Assembly: GCF_000220395.1 (NCBI RefSeq)
Contig: NW_004086050.1
Span: forward strand, 36,450-100,449
Length of the DNA: 64,000 nt
Reading direction: 5' to 3'
From: Ichthyophthirius multifiliis
Lineage: Eukaryota; Ciliophora; Oligohymenophorea; Hymenostomatida
Part shown: positions 1 to 14,029 of the stretch, piece by piece
Numbering within the stretch: position 1 is the stretch's first letter
Layout of the letters: every line of letters begins with the position of its first letter
Position numbers and translations under genes: made by a program
The notes under the pieces: model-generated
Database searches by the model: none
The model's input: only the letters and a program-made list of their open reading frames with translations
What the model was told of the DNA's origin: nothing

Positions 1-3000
1 TTTGTCGAATTATGTTATTAAAATCATTAGTAATATTGTACTATTTAGGATCCTTATTGTGATTATGATTGCTATTGTAGAAAATATATATCAGAAAATA
101 TACTTAATTTGAATATAGAAAATGAATGGAAATACTTTATGACTAATTATATTATAGAAACTTTCAAAATTATTTTTGATTAAAATAAAAATACGCCTTA
201 AGCTATTAATAGATTGAAAGTAATTTTTTGTTATTTTATATATTTAAATTTAATATAAAGGTCATTTATTCTAGTTTTCTAAGTGAAATTGTTTGCTCTC
301 CTAATTTGGCTGTTACTTAAACTTTGACTTTAAGTAATAATTGTGAAAATGAGTCTTTTAAAATAAAGTGGGCTATACATATGCTTAAAAGATAAGTTTG
401 GATTTCTTATAAACCTATTATTAATGATAAAAAAGTCTAAAATTGTAGATTAAATTTGAAAGGATTATTGGATTTTGATAAATAAATTATTAATGTTGCT
501 CATGTAATTAAAAAGGAAATTATAAATATGAGAGAGTTTTATTTATTTATAGGATCTGATTATATATGTCTTACTAAATTGAATTAAAAAGGAATTAAAA
601 TGCTTAGTACGAGAAAATATATTAGGAAAAAATTAAAATATTTGTTTGATTTAAATCCTTTTAATTATTAACTTTTACTTTTAATGGATATTTATAGTAA
701 TTATTTAGATATAATTAATTCTAATGTTTAAAATTATTAAAAGTAAAGCTAGAATAAACTTAAAGAAAATTTATTAGATGAAGGTATAATTGTTGTATTT
801 TATTATTTCTAATATTTTATTTTTTATTAGATTTATATATTGATTATTTATAGTTATAATCTTGTGTCATACATGCTACTTTATTAGATAACCCAGGAAA
901 AATAACAAGACTTACAAAAGAAGTATATAATATTTTCGGAATAAAACAAGAATAATTAATTGGAAAATAAATAGATGATTTAATGCCTTAATCGTTTACA
1001 AAATACCACTAAATTATAATAAATAATTTTATAAAATGTTAAAAAAATCAATTCAATGATAAGAAATTTATAAGATTTGTTTTTGGAATAAATAAAAATG
1101 AATTTATAATTCCATTAGATTTGAGAATAAAAATAGATTATTTTACAGACAATGATTTTGGAGTATCAGCTTTATTAACAAATACAAAATAAACAAATGA
1201 ATATATTATGCTAACAAGCGATTTTTGTATAGAAGAAATTACCTAGAGGTTATATGAAACGTGTTTCTCTTTTTAATATAAAAATGATATTTAAAAAATA
1301 AAAAATATTGATATTATGAGAATTATACCTTTAGTAGGATGCTTTAATATGAAATAATCAGAAGTCTTTTTTTCTGGAAAAGATATAAAAACACTACTTA
1401 TGGTACCTTTGAGTAAAAATACAATGAGTTAATTAGATAGAAAAACGGGAAATCCGGTTATAGAAATTACTTTGTTGTTGTGTAAGACATTTATTCATAA
1501 ATATGCTTTTTTTGAGATTTTGTTTAATTTCTAATAATTTCGCAGTAGTATAGGGAAAACTTATTAATATTTAGAAATTAAATAATTAAGAAGGTTATAT
1601 AAAGTTGTATAGAAAGTAAAATATATTTTTTATAATTAATTTATTTATTAATAAGTTATAAAGGTAGATCAATTAAATGAATTAAAAAAGGAAATAAATC
1701 TTATTCTTAATGTTGATTTGAAAATGACTGAAATAAATAATTAAAATTAATATATTCCAAAAAATGTATTTACTAGTTAATATTATTATACGTCTTAATC
1801 TTTTCAAAGTGATATAAATTAAAACGCAATATTTACATTATCCAAAAATTAAAATAGTATAAGTTCAATAGAAGAAGAGTAAGTAGGAGTAAACTCGAAT
1901 ATATATAAAGATGAAGTAGAAAATCACGATAATAATTTATAAATTAAAGAAGAATAAGAAAAAATAGAGGAAATTAATAAAAACGAGATGGAAAATTTAT
2001 ATTCTTTTAAACGTAATTTGAATAAAAATAATGAAAATTTAGAAGAAATTAATAATTCTGATAGATCATATAATCTTTTGAATACAGAAAACACTGAACA
2101 TTTATTATCAAAAAGTAAAAAGATAAACATGATATAAAAGAAAAGTTAAAATTCAAGAGAAATATATGAAAATAGTTTCCAGATAACTTAAAACGAGAGC
2201 AAATATTAGATTAATTCTAATAATTAATAAACAGTTTATGAAGAATTGAATGAAAATAATTTAAGTTTTGGGGGAAAATAATAAAATGAATAAATTAAAA
2301 ATAAAAGTTAAAATAGCTTATATTAATCTAAATATAAAGGAGAAAATTCAATATATATTTAGTAAAAATCTAATAATAGTATTAACTAATGCTATTATTT
2401 GAATAAAACAAATAAATAATAATCTTTATAACATAAAATGTCAAAACTATTTAGAAAAATGCTAAGATAAGTCAAAAATTAAATGTTTATTATTAAAAAA
2501 ATAAAGTAATAAAAATTTTATATGGATGAAAATAAAAGAGATATCGATGAAGTTTTTATTGACGGGGTTATGGTTAAGGATGAAGTCGAAGTTCCTTAAG
2601 AAAAATACTTTTAATTATAAAATAGTTAATATGGGAAAAAATAACCTATAAAAATAAATAAAAAATAAATAAATTAATCTAATTCGAATACATAAAATAA
2701 TAATAATATTAGTAATAATATTAAAAAAAAAATCATCAGATTTATAGTTCAATAGAATTCATTGGTTTTTATTAAATGTAATTTTTTTTATTTATTTTTT
2801 ATATTTTTTGTATATCTTTTTAGTTTTGTTCTTTTTTTGGCTTTTTATTCTATTTAATTTAATTTTTCTCATTGTTTATTCTTATTTTTAAGCTAATAGT
2901 TAATAAAATGCAATTATTTAATCACTTTAAGAATAAAAACTTTTATAAGTCTTTTTTGAAAATATTATTACTTAAATTAGTAATCCTGAATATATAAATC

Positions 3001-4125
3001 TAACAAAGCTAGAAAAAAGTCTTTATCCTTTAATATATCCACCAGATTCTAAATCTATATTAATTATATAAGAAGATACATTAAAAGATATTAATTACAT
3101 CGAAACAACTATTTAAAATTTATTGTTATTACATAATGATTCAGTTTAATTTAAGTATAAATAAATAAACATAATAAATAATATATTATTAATTATAATA
3201 ATAAATAGATTTATAACTACAAATGATATATAATTAATGTTTTTTTATGATACTACAATTGAAAAAATTAATTTTAAAATTATATATTATTTATTAATAT
3301 TTCCATCATTATCAGAAAGGTAAATTTATTATAATTTAGAAAAAAAAAAAAACTATTTTTTTTAAAATAAGAAATTTTAAATCCATAAATAAATAAAATG
3401 ATTATAGAAATAATATGATAGCAAATTTTAGAAACATATATGAAAAATTAATTGAAATTATTAAAGCAGATAATTAAAATCGTATAGTAAAAGTAGATGA
3501 AATTAAATATTTTGTATAATTAACAATGATTTTTGTATTAGTTTTTAGTTAATTAATTATATTTAGTTTATTACCTATTTATTATAATGTTTAATTAAAG
3601 AGAGAAACTTATTTATATTTATTTTCAACTTTCTCAAAAGAAAATATTAAATAATAATTATCGATATATGAAAAAGGAATAATTGAAATATGTTAATTTA
3701 AATATATAATGGAAGATAATAAAAAAAAATTCTATATAAAAGATTAATTAAATAATTTAAAAAAAAAATAGATTAGTTAATTAATTTATTTAAAAAAAAT
3801 AAATTTACTAATTCTATTTTTAATTTTTGTAAATTTCAATTTATTTAATATATATCCTGTATATAATTACTTTCAATTAAATTCATTATTTGATTAATTA
3901 AGTAAATATAGTACAGAAATAGATATTCTAGGATAATCTTAATATTAATGGAATACTAATTTAAGCTTATTATTAATGCTTATAAATTCAAAAGTAATGC
4001 CAAAAAAATCAATTTATAATATGGAAGATTTTAAGAATTTATATAAAGTAAAAGATTTATATAAAAATAAAAATAATTAAATTTATTATATATAAATATA
4101 AAAATTTACATATATAAAAATAATG

Positions 4126-4175
<50 letters not shown>

Positions 4176-5034
4176 TAATTTTATTTATTTTCTTTTTTTT
4201 TTATTTTTAAAAAAATATAAAAATATTTTATTAAAAAAAAAAAAATTTCTCTTTTACTATTTTTTATTCTTTATTTATTCTTATATTTATTTATTTTTAT
4301 ATTTAATAATTTTTTTTTTTAAATAACAATGTTTTGCTTATAAATTTTTATTTTAAAATAAAAATCAATCTTAGTAAATGTAAATTTAAAATGACATTAT
4401 TCTTAAGAGATTTTATTAAATTGATGAATAAATTAATTCTGATAGATTTAATTTTGAAGTTTTTTAAAGTGTTTTTTCATAAGCACTTAATAAAGATGCT
4501 TGTAATGCAATATTCGGAAATATAAGTAAATTCTAGTAATAGGATTATTAATATTATTTTGATTTTACTTCAGATTAATGTATTTAATCTTATAATGGAA
4601 TCTTTAATAATGGAATTATATTTAGTTTAAAATTTTATTTTACATTATTTAATGATTCACAGTAATTTATAGAATATAATAATGTAGAAAATTTTGTTAC
4701 TGAATTTAGATAATGGGACAAAAAATATAATTTATAATAATTACTTTAAAGTTATCTTATATATAAAAACATAATTATTATGTTAATATAATTCAATATA
4801 TAAAATTCTTAAGATTTATTCAATTAAATATAAGCAGTTAATTTAATTTTATTTATATATGCAACTTGTTCTACGGTAATTATTTTGGGAATAGGAGGAT
4901 ATTTCCTTATTAATAAATTTAAAAATAAAATTATCTAATCTAAATTATTATTATCTTTATTAATGGTAGATTCTATAATTGAAAACTCTTATATTATGAG
5001 TTTTATAATAAAAAACACATAAATTAATATTTGA
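1..5034 (+). CDS. TmcB-like PAS-domain multi-membrane-span protein, 3' part
   Basis: The frame is open from base 1, so the 5' end lies outside the window. The first residues form a Cys/His cluster (C-Y-Q-N-H..C..C.C.C) that also occurs in the related gene at 42409-48526. Introns fit at 220-260 and 795-853. The latter joins to SCVIHATLLDNPGKITRL, the start of a PAS-like domain that continues to LIGKQIDDLMP and a conserved HQIIINNFI segment. A long Glu/Asn/Lys/Gln-rich low-complexity linker follows (about 1660-2740), then several hydrophobic segments (2760-2900, 3530-3600, 3800-3860, 4840-4910) and a short C-terminal tail. TAA and TAG are read as Gln throughout; the stop is TGA 5032-5034. The frame changes by one base near 2950 in a T run. 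The region 4100-4330 is a (TA)n and poly-T intron. Large families of this kind (PAS plus membrane spans, similar to Dictyostelium tiny macrocysts proteins) are known in ciliates; the function is unknown, sensing being a guess. Confidence 0.72.
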
Positions 5035-5131
5035 ATATTTATTATATATATATATATATGTAAATTTATTATTTTAATTTTATAAATTATAATTTAAAAT
5101 ATATTAATTTATATGCTTAATAAAATATATT

Positions 5132-5170
<39 letters not shown>

Positions 5171-6005
5171 CTTTACTCTTATTCCTTATATTATAAAAAA
5201 TAATTTATTTTTGATTTTTTATATTAAAAAATTTAACTAAACTTCATATTCTCTAATAATTTGCAGAATTAAAATTTATATTTTCATTTCAATATAGATA
5301 AGTAATTCTATTTTTATAAAATTATATAATAGCTTCGAAACAAAATATATAATATCAACAATACAAAAATAATAATTTCATTTAATATTTTTATATATTT
5401 ATTAATTAAAATAGTCAACTTATTTCATTAAAAAACTAGACTTAATGATGATAAGATATGTATATTTTTCCTGATACACAACTAAATTTAATAAAAGGAA
5501 TTTAATTATATTAATATATAATTAAATTACATAATCCGAAATATTAAAAGAAGAAAATAAATAATCCTTTATATATGATGTAAATTACTATTTTTTAAAT
5601 TTAGGGTTTATATAACCTCCTTAGAAATTTTAATAAGCTCCGCTGAGGTTTTTATTTATAAAAGGAAAGTTTTTAATTATGAATATGAGGTCACTTATGA
5701 AATATAATTAATGTAAATTGATAAATAATAATTTCAGGTTTTTAAAATTCTTGTTTTTAAAATAATGGATATTTTATAAGGGAAAAAAGATTAATGTAAA
5801 GTATATTTGGGAAATATTATCAGTAATATATATAGAATTTTTTAAAAAATAAAAAGCTAAAATTTCAAAGTAACGAACAACTGTAAAAAATTTGAAAAAA
5901 AATTGACAAATTATAGTGCCTACTGGTTATGATAAAAATATATATATAATTTCTGTAAAAAAAAGTTTTCATATAAAATCCTTTAGCCATTTAAAAAAAT
6001 TTATG

Positions 6006-6088
<83 letters not shown>

Positions 6089-6843
6089 TTTTATGTATCT
6101 TTTTATTCCTTAAAATTATTTAATTATTTTTTAGTCTAATTATAAGCAGCCAGTATAAATATACTTTTATAAATAAAACAATGATTATATACTTAAAATT
6201 AAGAATTTGAAAAAATAAAACTTGAAAAACGAAGAATTTATTACTATTAAAAAAATATAAAATAAAGAATTTTAGTATAATTTAAATTTCTTTTTGGAAG
6301 ATTTACTTCTCTATAATATTGGCATGTAATATTTTTTGTTTTTAATTTTTTAAGGTTTCCATCATAATTAATATATGATCTTTTACATATTGTGGAGTAA
6401 AATCGACTGTATATATTCAAAATTTAATTATAAAATATAATACTTTTTTATCGTTAAATAATTTTATAATAAAGTTTAAAATATAAATGATTTAAATTAG
6501 ATTTATGATTACTTTTGGTATTAATTTATTTGAATATTATTTTTGTTGTTGTTTATTTTTAGTAATTAAAATTTACTATTTTGTGAAATTGTGTATATTT
6601 ATTTATGATTATTTTTTTAGTTTTTATTAATTTAATTGTTTATTTTTAAATTTTTAAAGTATTTTTTAATATTTAAGTCTTTCTCTTCTTTTTTGTTTAA
6701 ATAATGTTCATTAAATAAAAATTATAACAATATGAAAATGTAAAAAAATTATAAAAAATAAAAGGGGATGATAATATACATTTTTATCAAAATATTATTA
6801 ATCTATTAAATTTACTTCTTAATTTTAAATACTTTTAATATTT
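5035..6843. other. Intergenic AT-rich spacer
   Basis: No convincing gene. It holds (TA)n tracts near 5040-5060, 5130-5170 and a long one at 6009-6085. A plus-strand frame without TGA runs from about 5476 to 5928, but it has no good start and no family resemblance. A slightly less AT-rich patch at 5600-5660 contains a 6-bp inverted repeat (AACCTC..GAGGTT). Confidence 0.6.
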
Positions 6844-9309
6844 TCAGATTTCTCTCTATCTTTACACCAAATTATTTTATCCTCCGAATTTCCTTTCTTC
6901 ATTAACTTAAATATCCAGTAAAAAATCTGGTAAATATTCATCATAATATCTAAATTCAATTTTTTAAAGAACACCATTATTCATTTTGAAACAAATATCA
7001 TTCGAAAGTTAGTTTCTTTCCAAATCTTTCTAACATAAAATTTAGTTAATTCCCTCTTCATAGGCTTTACTAATACTTTCATATTCAATAAAAGGCAATT
7101 TGATAATTTATTAATGTTCCATAGTAGCTTCATATTCATCTATTTCAATAACGTCAGGACAAAAAGGCTTTATGTACTTTTAGAAGGAATTTTAGAAAGA
7201 CTATGGGAGTAAATTTACATTTTCTGGATGTAAAATACATAGCAATTATTTAAAAGGGGTAAAGCTTTCCGTTTTTTCAAAAAATGCAATAAAATATGGA
7301 TTTCTTTATAAATAATTTACTATATCTTAAACAAAAGGTGCATAATAATTAGGATAATAATAAGTCCAGGAAGATTTTCGTATTCCTTAGAAATAATAAA
7401 CTAATGTAAATTAGAAACCTTCCAAATATTTTTCAATTAAAAAATCGAGTTCTTTTTATGAATTTACTTTTAGCTTTTCTTACAAATAATCTTTTCGTTA
7501 TTTTTCATCTATTTTTTATTCATTTTTTTCTTATTCTATTTCTTATTAGACTTATAGAACTTAGATAGGAAGTGACTATTAGTTTATGTTTTTTTCCTAT
7601 TCTTCTGAATCACTTGGGTTATTTATTATCTTTTCTTCATGTATAGACAGTTATTATAATAATTTAAGTTGGTCTTCAGGAAACTATATATCGATAATAT
7701 TATTTTAATCAACTTATTTTTTTCTATAAGAAGATTTTCTTATTTTAAAAAGTCGTTTTTTAATTCAAATTGAGGCTCAAGATTAGCCACTATTTAAAAG
7801 AAATTTAAAATATTAGAAAATTAAATAATTCCTCTTTCACTTAAATAGTTTTGGGCTGTTTTTAAATAATCCTTATGAAGACATAAGAGTTTATCTAAAA
7901 TATGTTATTCTTTATAGAATGTTTTTTTTATATATATGTAATTTTACTTGGGTAAAAAGTCATTTCCTGCAAACAAACTTAAAAATACAATGTCGTCTAG
8001 AATTTTCATTGGGTTATACATTAAATTAATTATTTCATTTCTTTCAAAAGTTTCTTTATATTTTTTCAAAAGTGATCTTTTTAAACAATTAATGTCTATT
8101 ATTTCATATTTTAAGTTATATTTATTTTCATCGCCGCTATTATCTTTATTTTCTTAATTTTTTTCATTATTTGTTTCTTAGTTTGTTAGATGCCTATTAT
8201 TATCTGTATTATCATATTTTGTTTCGTGATTATTTTTATGTCTTCTTTAATAATTGGATTATTTTTCTTTATTATTATCTTCAACTTTTTTTTCTTCTTC
8301 TTCTATGTTATTTTTTTCTTTTTATTTATTATCTTATTCTTAATGCTTATTTTCTTCTTTATGTTTATTTTTATAATTAGGTCTTTATTCTCTCAAAATC
8401 AATATTTTTCTACCTATAGCAGATAAAGAGAGTAAAATAAGATCAGCATCAGGACTAACAATACAATGAGTTAATTTAAAATTTTTATGCTTTCTAATAA
8501 CTTCTAGTATTTTATGTTCTCCTTCGCCTTAGCAATTACTATCACTGATTATAATATGAAGCCTTTTGTATGTAAAATCTGTTTTTTCATTTAAAGGTTA
8601 TTCTTCTTGTATTTTTTTTTCAAAATGTTCTCTTATTCTTTTATTTAATTCAAACATGAAAGGAGTACCAGGTGAAACAGAATTACTTGGAACTGTTTAT
8701 TCTTTTATTTATATCCCTTAATTTTTAAAGTCTTCTTTAGTTTGGTTTAGATTTTTTTAGGCATGAAATCTTCTTTATCTTTATTAATTCATTTTTGCAC
8801 GAGGACATGTTCCATCTATGTTATATTTTATTATATAAAATAAAATAAAATTTAAATAAATACATATATTAATGAAGATTTTTAACATTATTTTTTTATA
8901 ATTTTTTTTAAAAAACATAATCAATAAACAAACAAAAAAAGGCGAGTAAAAATGGATTTAGGCCTTTTATAACTTTGATTGATTTTTAAAAAAATTTAAA
9001 GAAAAAATAAAAAAAGTCCATGACAAGAATTAATATATATATTGTACCCATCATTAAATAAACTTATGATTATGGCTCTATTAATTGTATTATTGACTCA
9101 ATATGTGTGAGAATGTTTTAATATATTTAATCTAGAGACTATGGATTTAATAAATACTAGTTTAAATCATCTTTTATGTACTAATAACAGAAACTATTTA
9201 CATCTATATAAAGGCAATCTACATATTTTTTCTTTCCACTTTAATATATTTTACGAATACAAAAAGGATATCTTCTACATATCCAACCAAAATAACCTGG
9301 CACACCCAT
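6844..9309 (-). CDS. Xrn-family 5'-3' exoribonuclease
   Basis: Degrades 5'-monophosphorylated RNA. Exon 1 (9309-9048) begins MGVPGYFGWICRRYP, the conserved N-terminus of Xrn1/Rat1. Intron 9047-8816 (GTACAA..ATAG) joins MM to DGTCPRAKMNQQRQRRF. Then come NSVSPGTPFMFEL, SDSNCQGEGEHKILE, SPDADLILLSL, ILDDIVFLSLFAGNDFLPK and, near the C-terminus, SWTYYYPNYYAPFVQDI. The acidic active-site residues (D of YIDVN, DG, E..E of GEGEH, D..D of DADL, D of GNDFLP) are all present. The usual D-x-N-G-I-I-H has become DVNSFCYQ. An Asn/Glu/Lys-rich insert (about 8180-8400) splits the nuclease core. At about 740 residues it is short and lacks the long Xrn1 C-terminal region. The reading frame changes once near 7720-7740 beside a T run (between KNKL and DQNNIIDIQ), probably a sequencing indel. 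Stop is TGA 6846-6844. Whether this is the cytoplasmic or the nuclear type is not clear. Confidence 0.88.
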
Positions 9310-10990
9310 TTTTTTTTAGTTACTATTTAATTATATAATTTTTTTTGTTTTATTAAAATGAATGTATTATTTAATTTAAAAAAATTTAAAAGTTAAAATT
9401 AAAAAAAATAAAATATATAATCTAATTAAAAATGATATATGTATTTAAAAAAAATGATAAAATTGAAAGTAAATATATTATAAAATATAACATTTTATAA
9501 AATAAAATATTTTTTAAGATAAAAATTAAAAATAATTTATAAAATAAACATGGTAAAAATATAATAAAAATAAATAAGTTTTTATAAGTATTAACGAATG
9601 CTATATAAAAATGTATATAAATAAAAAAATAATATGATAAATATAAAAATATTTATTTTTGATAAATAAAATAAAAATTAAATATATAAATAGATGTTTA
9701 CTATTATATAAAACAGAAATTATATATATAAATATAAATATTATATAATATATATTTATAAATATATTATATTATAATATATATATATATAATTTTATTT
9801 ATATATATATTATTATATTTTAAAAAGAAAATAAATATATCTTTTATAATTAATAAATAAAAATAAATTTTATTTAATTTTACTATATTAATTATTATAT
9901 AATTTATACATGTAATATATAAAATAGATTATATTTATCTAAATTAAAATTAACCTTATATCTAATATTTTTAATTAATAAAGTATTTTTTACATAATAA
10001 TAATTAAATAATTATCTTAAAAGATTTTAAATTAATTTAAAATAACATTATATAATTTATTTATTTTTTTTAAAAAAAATTAAATTTATTTACATAATTT
10101 GTAATATGATTTAATTTTTGATTAGAGAATATTTATAACATACAAATAGAATATTATTCTATATAATATTCATAAATAGAAAATTTTTTATTATTTTAAT
10201 AATCATATTCAATATTTTAATCTTTAAATATTATTGTAAAATTTATATATTTATTATTATAATAAGAAATTTTTTCTTCTTAATTTGTTTCTTAAAAAGT
10301 TTCAAATTATTTAATCATTTTTTAAAATTATAATTGAATATAATTAAGATATTTTAATTATTTTTTATATGTTTTATACAAAATAAAGTATTATATTTAT
10401 AATTTAATTTTAAATCTATTATTGTGTTAATTTAAATGGAAATATTAAACTTTTTGAAGTTTTTATATTTAATATAGTTATTAATTTTTTAATTTTTAAT
10501 TATATTTATATCTATCCTTTTTATTAAGAAATAAAACATATAATTAGATTGTATAGAATTTTTATATTTTTTGTATATGAATATTAACTTTTTGAAATAT
10601 CTATCTGTTAAAATTTCAGAATATTATATATAAAAATAAATAACAATTAAATGAATAAATTTAATATATATTTATTATTCTGATAATGATTACAGTTTAA
10701 AATGTTTTATTTATGATTGTATTTAATAAAAAAATATTTTTTTAAAGTCTAAAATACATTGATTTATTAAAAATTGATTTTTTTTAATTTATCTTTTTTA
10801 TTATTACATTTTTTTAAAAAAATAAATTAAAAAAATTTTTATTATTCGATTATTTTTAAAAAATAAAAAACTTAGTAAAAAAAATAAGGTGATAAAAAAA
10901 TTAATAGTCTTTTTTTTTATTATACAAAAATAATAATAATTTTATAGATATGTATAAAAAAATTTAATTATATAATATAAAAAATAAAAA
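9310..10990. other. Intergenic AT-rich spacer
   Basis: About 1.7 kb between divergently transcribed genes (Xrn to the left, kelch gene to the right). It is almost pure A/T with short (TA)n tracts at 9720-9800. I see no coding frame with protein-like composition on either strand and no structured RNA. Confidence 0.6.
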
Positions 10991-12385
10991 ATGAATTATA
11001 AATAAACATAAAATCTTGAAAATCTTGAAAAATTTGATTCACTTTCTCATTTTATGAGAAACTGAAACTTAAATAACAGCCAAAAATATCCTTTTTATAA
11101 CAATATAGATACATAAAATATCGGAATTCATTAATAATTAATATATAATACACTTTTTAACGGTTCTAAATACAACAATAAAAATATTGGAATTCCTTAA
11201 AATTAAATAAAGGAAACATTCGATGAATATTTAGATAGAAAATATAATTTTTATAGAAAAAATTAAGAAGAAGATTTTTTAAAAACAACTAATAGTTTAA
11301 AGGAAATACTTTATAATGAAAATAATGAAATTAATGACATTTTTTTTGAAAAACAGTTTTAACAGTTTTAAAAAAATTTAAATGAAAAAAAGGTTTCTTC
11401 ATCTGTTTAATAAACTTAAGAAGTATGTAAAATATACAACACGATGTACATAAAATCTCCGGAAAATCTTCTCTATATTATAAATTTAGATTATTATACA
11501 TTCCAAATACACCAATTAGATTTTCCAAATATAAATTATAGCTAAATCCAACTTTAAAATAGTGAAAAAATGCTTCTTATAAGTGGAAAAAAAAATTCTT
11601 ATAGTATATTGGATCCTTAAATATATATTTTAGATTGGGAAAGGAAAAAATATAAGGTCTGTGGGAGATTAAATTATAGCAGAAATTAAAGTTTAGTTTT
11701 TTAAATAGAAAATTTTGTGTATATAATTGGCGGTTTAGGTGACTATGGAGAGATTTTATATTCTTGTGAGAAATTCGAGATTCGGGAATAAAAAATATAT
11801 TCTATGAAAAATATTAATAAAAGCTTTAAAAAGAATTTAATTACAGGATGCTCTTGTTTATAAAATAAAAGCATTTATATTTGCGGATTCCCTTTTTTTG
11901 TTAATGATAATGCAGAATTCTCTAAATATGATATTTTGGGCGGATTTTGGTTTGATTTTAATATTAATATGGGCTTATTGAAGATTAAATAACCGAAATT
12001 TGTATATATTTAATTTGATTTTTTTAGCGGGAAGATGTTTTGTTTATGTTAAAGTTTAAATACAGTCTAAAATTATTGCCTAGAGCTTAAAATTGATGGG
12101 TTTGATTAAAATTAAGAAGATTAATAAGAAAATAATGAATAATAAATATTTTTCGATGAAAATAATTTTTATGTGAAAAGAAGGGATATTTTGTAAAAAA
12201 AGAGCAATAATTTAGTCGAGGTTTTTTAGAAGGCTTTTTGTGATTTAAAAAAGCCTATTTTTTTAAAAAAAAATGATTAATAGGAATTTTCCTGTTTTTT
12301 TTTGGAAGAAAATAATCCTATTATTATTCAAAAAATCTCTTTTTTATAAAAAAATAAAGAAAATATATTATTAAAATGTGTTTGA
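10991..12385 (+). CDS. Kelch-motif-like protein with one in-frame TGA
   Basis: From ATG 10991 to TGA 12383-12385 the frame is continuous for 464 codons with a single interrupting TGA at 11063-11065 (codon 25). After it, a leader of about 100 residues rich in Asn, Lys and Glu leads into beta-rich repeats. One unit is clearly kelch-like (FVYIIGGLGDYGEILYSCEK, residues about 235-255); neighbouring units (YICGFPFF, GGFWFDF) are degenerate. Kelch propellers usually bind proteins, and nothing here points to a partner. No intron is needed to make the frame work. No downstream ATG in this frame precedes the conserved part until about 11440, so the TGA is either a real defect, a sequencing error, or marks a start in an unseen exon. 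Confidence 0.6.
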
Positions 12386-12438
12386 AAAAAATAAATCTTT
12401 TATTTATATGAGTATAATATATAAGAGAAAAAAAAAAA

Positions 12439-13814
12439 ATGTTTTTATTAAAAAAATTAAATAAATTTCCTTTTTAATAAAAAAAACTTTTTTATTTTAT
12501 TTCTCATAATAACAATAAGAATTAACTGTTCTTCGTTAAAAACTTTAAAAAGCATTAAATAATAATGATAAATAATAATAAATATAAATACTAAATCAAT
12601 AAATAGTTTTATAGAAGAAGCTAAATAATTCTCCTATTTAATTAATTTAAGATCAGAGACATCTTGCGTCGTTACTTTAGCAAAGTAATTAAAGATAATA
12701 AGCTTTAAAAATATATTAGGATGCATTAGAATAATCCAAAAATGTAAAAAATGAGGAAATTTGGTTTTAATTGTATATAGAAACGGCTGATTTGTACAAA
12801 TAAGAGGGAAATATTTAAAAAGCGGAAGATTTATATGAATAAGTGTATAATAAAACATAGGAAAATATTGAAAAATATACAGATAAGTAAGAAGTTATAT
12901 AGGATTTATTAATTAGTATTGCGGAAATTTCCTAATAGAAAAATGATGTTGAAAAAGCTGAAAAATATTTCGAGAAAGTTAAAAAGAATATTCCTTTAAA
13001 AGATATTCAAAAACCAAAATAAAAAATTCAATATGCATTCGCATGTGAAAATCTAGCAAATATAAAATTATAAAAAGGACTTTTGGATGAATCTTAATAA
13101 GATTTTGAAGAAGTTTTGGCTGTTTATGGCCAAGAATTTGGCATTAGTAGTCCTTATTTGGTTAGTACGTATATAAATTTAGCTATTATATTCATTAATA
13201 AGGGCTAGTATGAGGAATCTTTGAAACTTTGTGAAAGATCGAGAGGTATTTTTGAATAAAATAATGAAAGTTTAGAACAATAAGTACTTATTTCGATACT
13301 TAGAGTGGAAACTTAAGCTTTATAGAAATTAAAAAGATTTGAAAAAAGTATATAAATTTTAGATTAAGTATAATAATTGAGTAAAAATATAAATTTAATA
13401 GTCGAATGTATTGCTTAGAAAGGTTATTTATTAATAAAAATGTAAAATTTTGAAAAAGCGTAAGAATAGATTTCAAAAGGGATTGAAATTTGCTAAAAAT
13501 ATCAAAACAATCCTTTTAAATATATTCTAGAATGTTAATTAAGTTATATTTTATTAGAAAAAAAAGAAAATATTGAATAAGCATTTTAATTAGCAAAAGA
13601 TGCGTTTGATTTTACTAAAATTAATAATCCTAATAGCCCTAATATGGGGGATTAACTTTTTATTATGGGAAAAGCATAATTTTTAATGGGAAATTTAAAA
13701 TAAGCTCAAAAATATTTAGGATAAGCAGAAGAGATATTGGAAAGATATAATGATGAAGAAAGTAAAGAGAGTTTGAAAAAGGTTTAGGCAATTATATAAA
13801 TTTTAAAATAATGA
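12439..13814 (+). CDS. Tetratricopeptide-repeat protein, possibly mitochondrial
   Basis: The main frame (from about 12600 to TGA 13812-13814) encodes 5-7 helical TPR-like units: ALKIYQDALEQS, KAEDLYEQVYN, KAEKYFEKVKKN, ENLANIKLQKGLLDES, YINLAIIFINKGQYEESL, LIKMQNFEKAQEQISKG and FLMGNLKQAQKYLGQAEEI. The layout resembles kinesin-light-chain/TTC19-type repeats. No ATG exists in this frame upstream. The best start is ATG 12439 in another frame, which gives a basic, hydrophobic leader (MFLLKKLNKFPF..) like a mitochondrial presequence. It can be joined to the TPR frame by an intron from about 12529 to 12604 (GTTCTT..AATAG) or by an indel in an A run. Start and first intron are therefore inferred. 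Residues before DQRHLASLL are uncertain. Confidence 0.7.
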
Positions 13815-13817
13815 ATA

Positions 13818-13857
<40 letters not shown>

Positions 13858-14029
13858 ATATATTTATACATATTTTTTTTTCTTTATTATATATATTCTT
13901 TATAATTAATATATTGCCTTTAGTTAAATATTTATCTTGCTTTTTTAAATTTATTAAGAATTAAGAAAAAAAAGGAAATAAGAAAATAAATTAAAATCTT
14001 TTAAAACTAAAATAAAAAATATATATAAA
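13815..14029. repeat. (TA)n microsatellite spacer
   Basis: Dinucleotide TA tracts at about 13818-13865, broken by TTTA, between the TPR gene and the LITAF-like gene; the rest is A/T-rich leader. Confidence 0.7.

Noticed and set aside
4123-4326. Tyr/Ile-rich 67-residue frame in TA repeat
   Set aside because: Translation of a (TA)n and poly-T/A intron; no coding signal.
5476-5928. Plus-strand frame of about 150 codons
   Set aside because: TGA-free frames of this size are expected in A/T-rich DNA because TGA is rare; no start, no family match and unbalanced composition.
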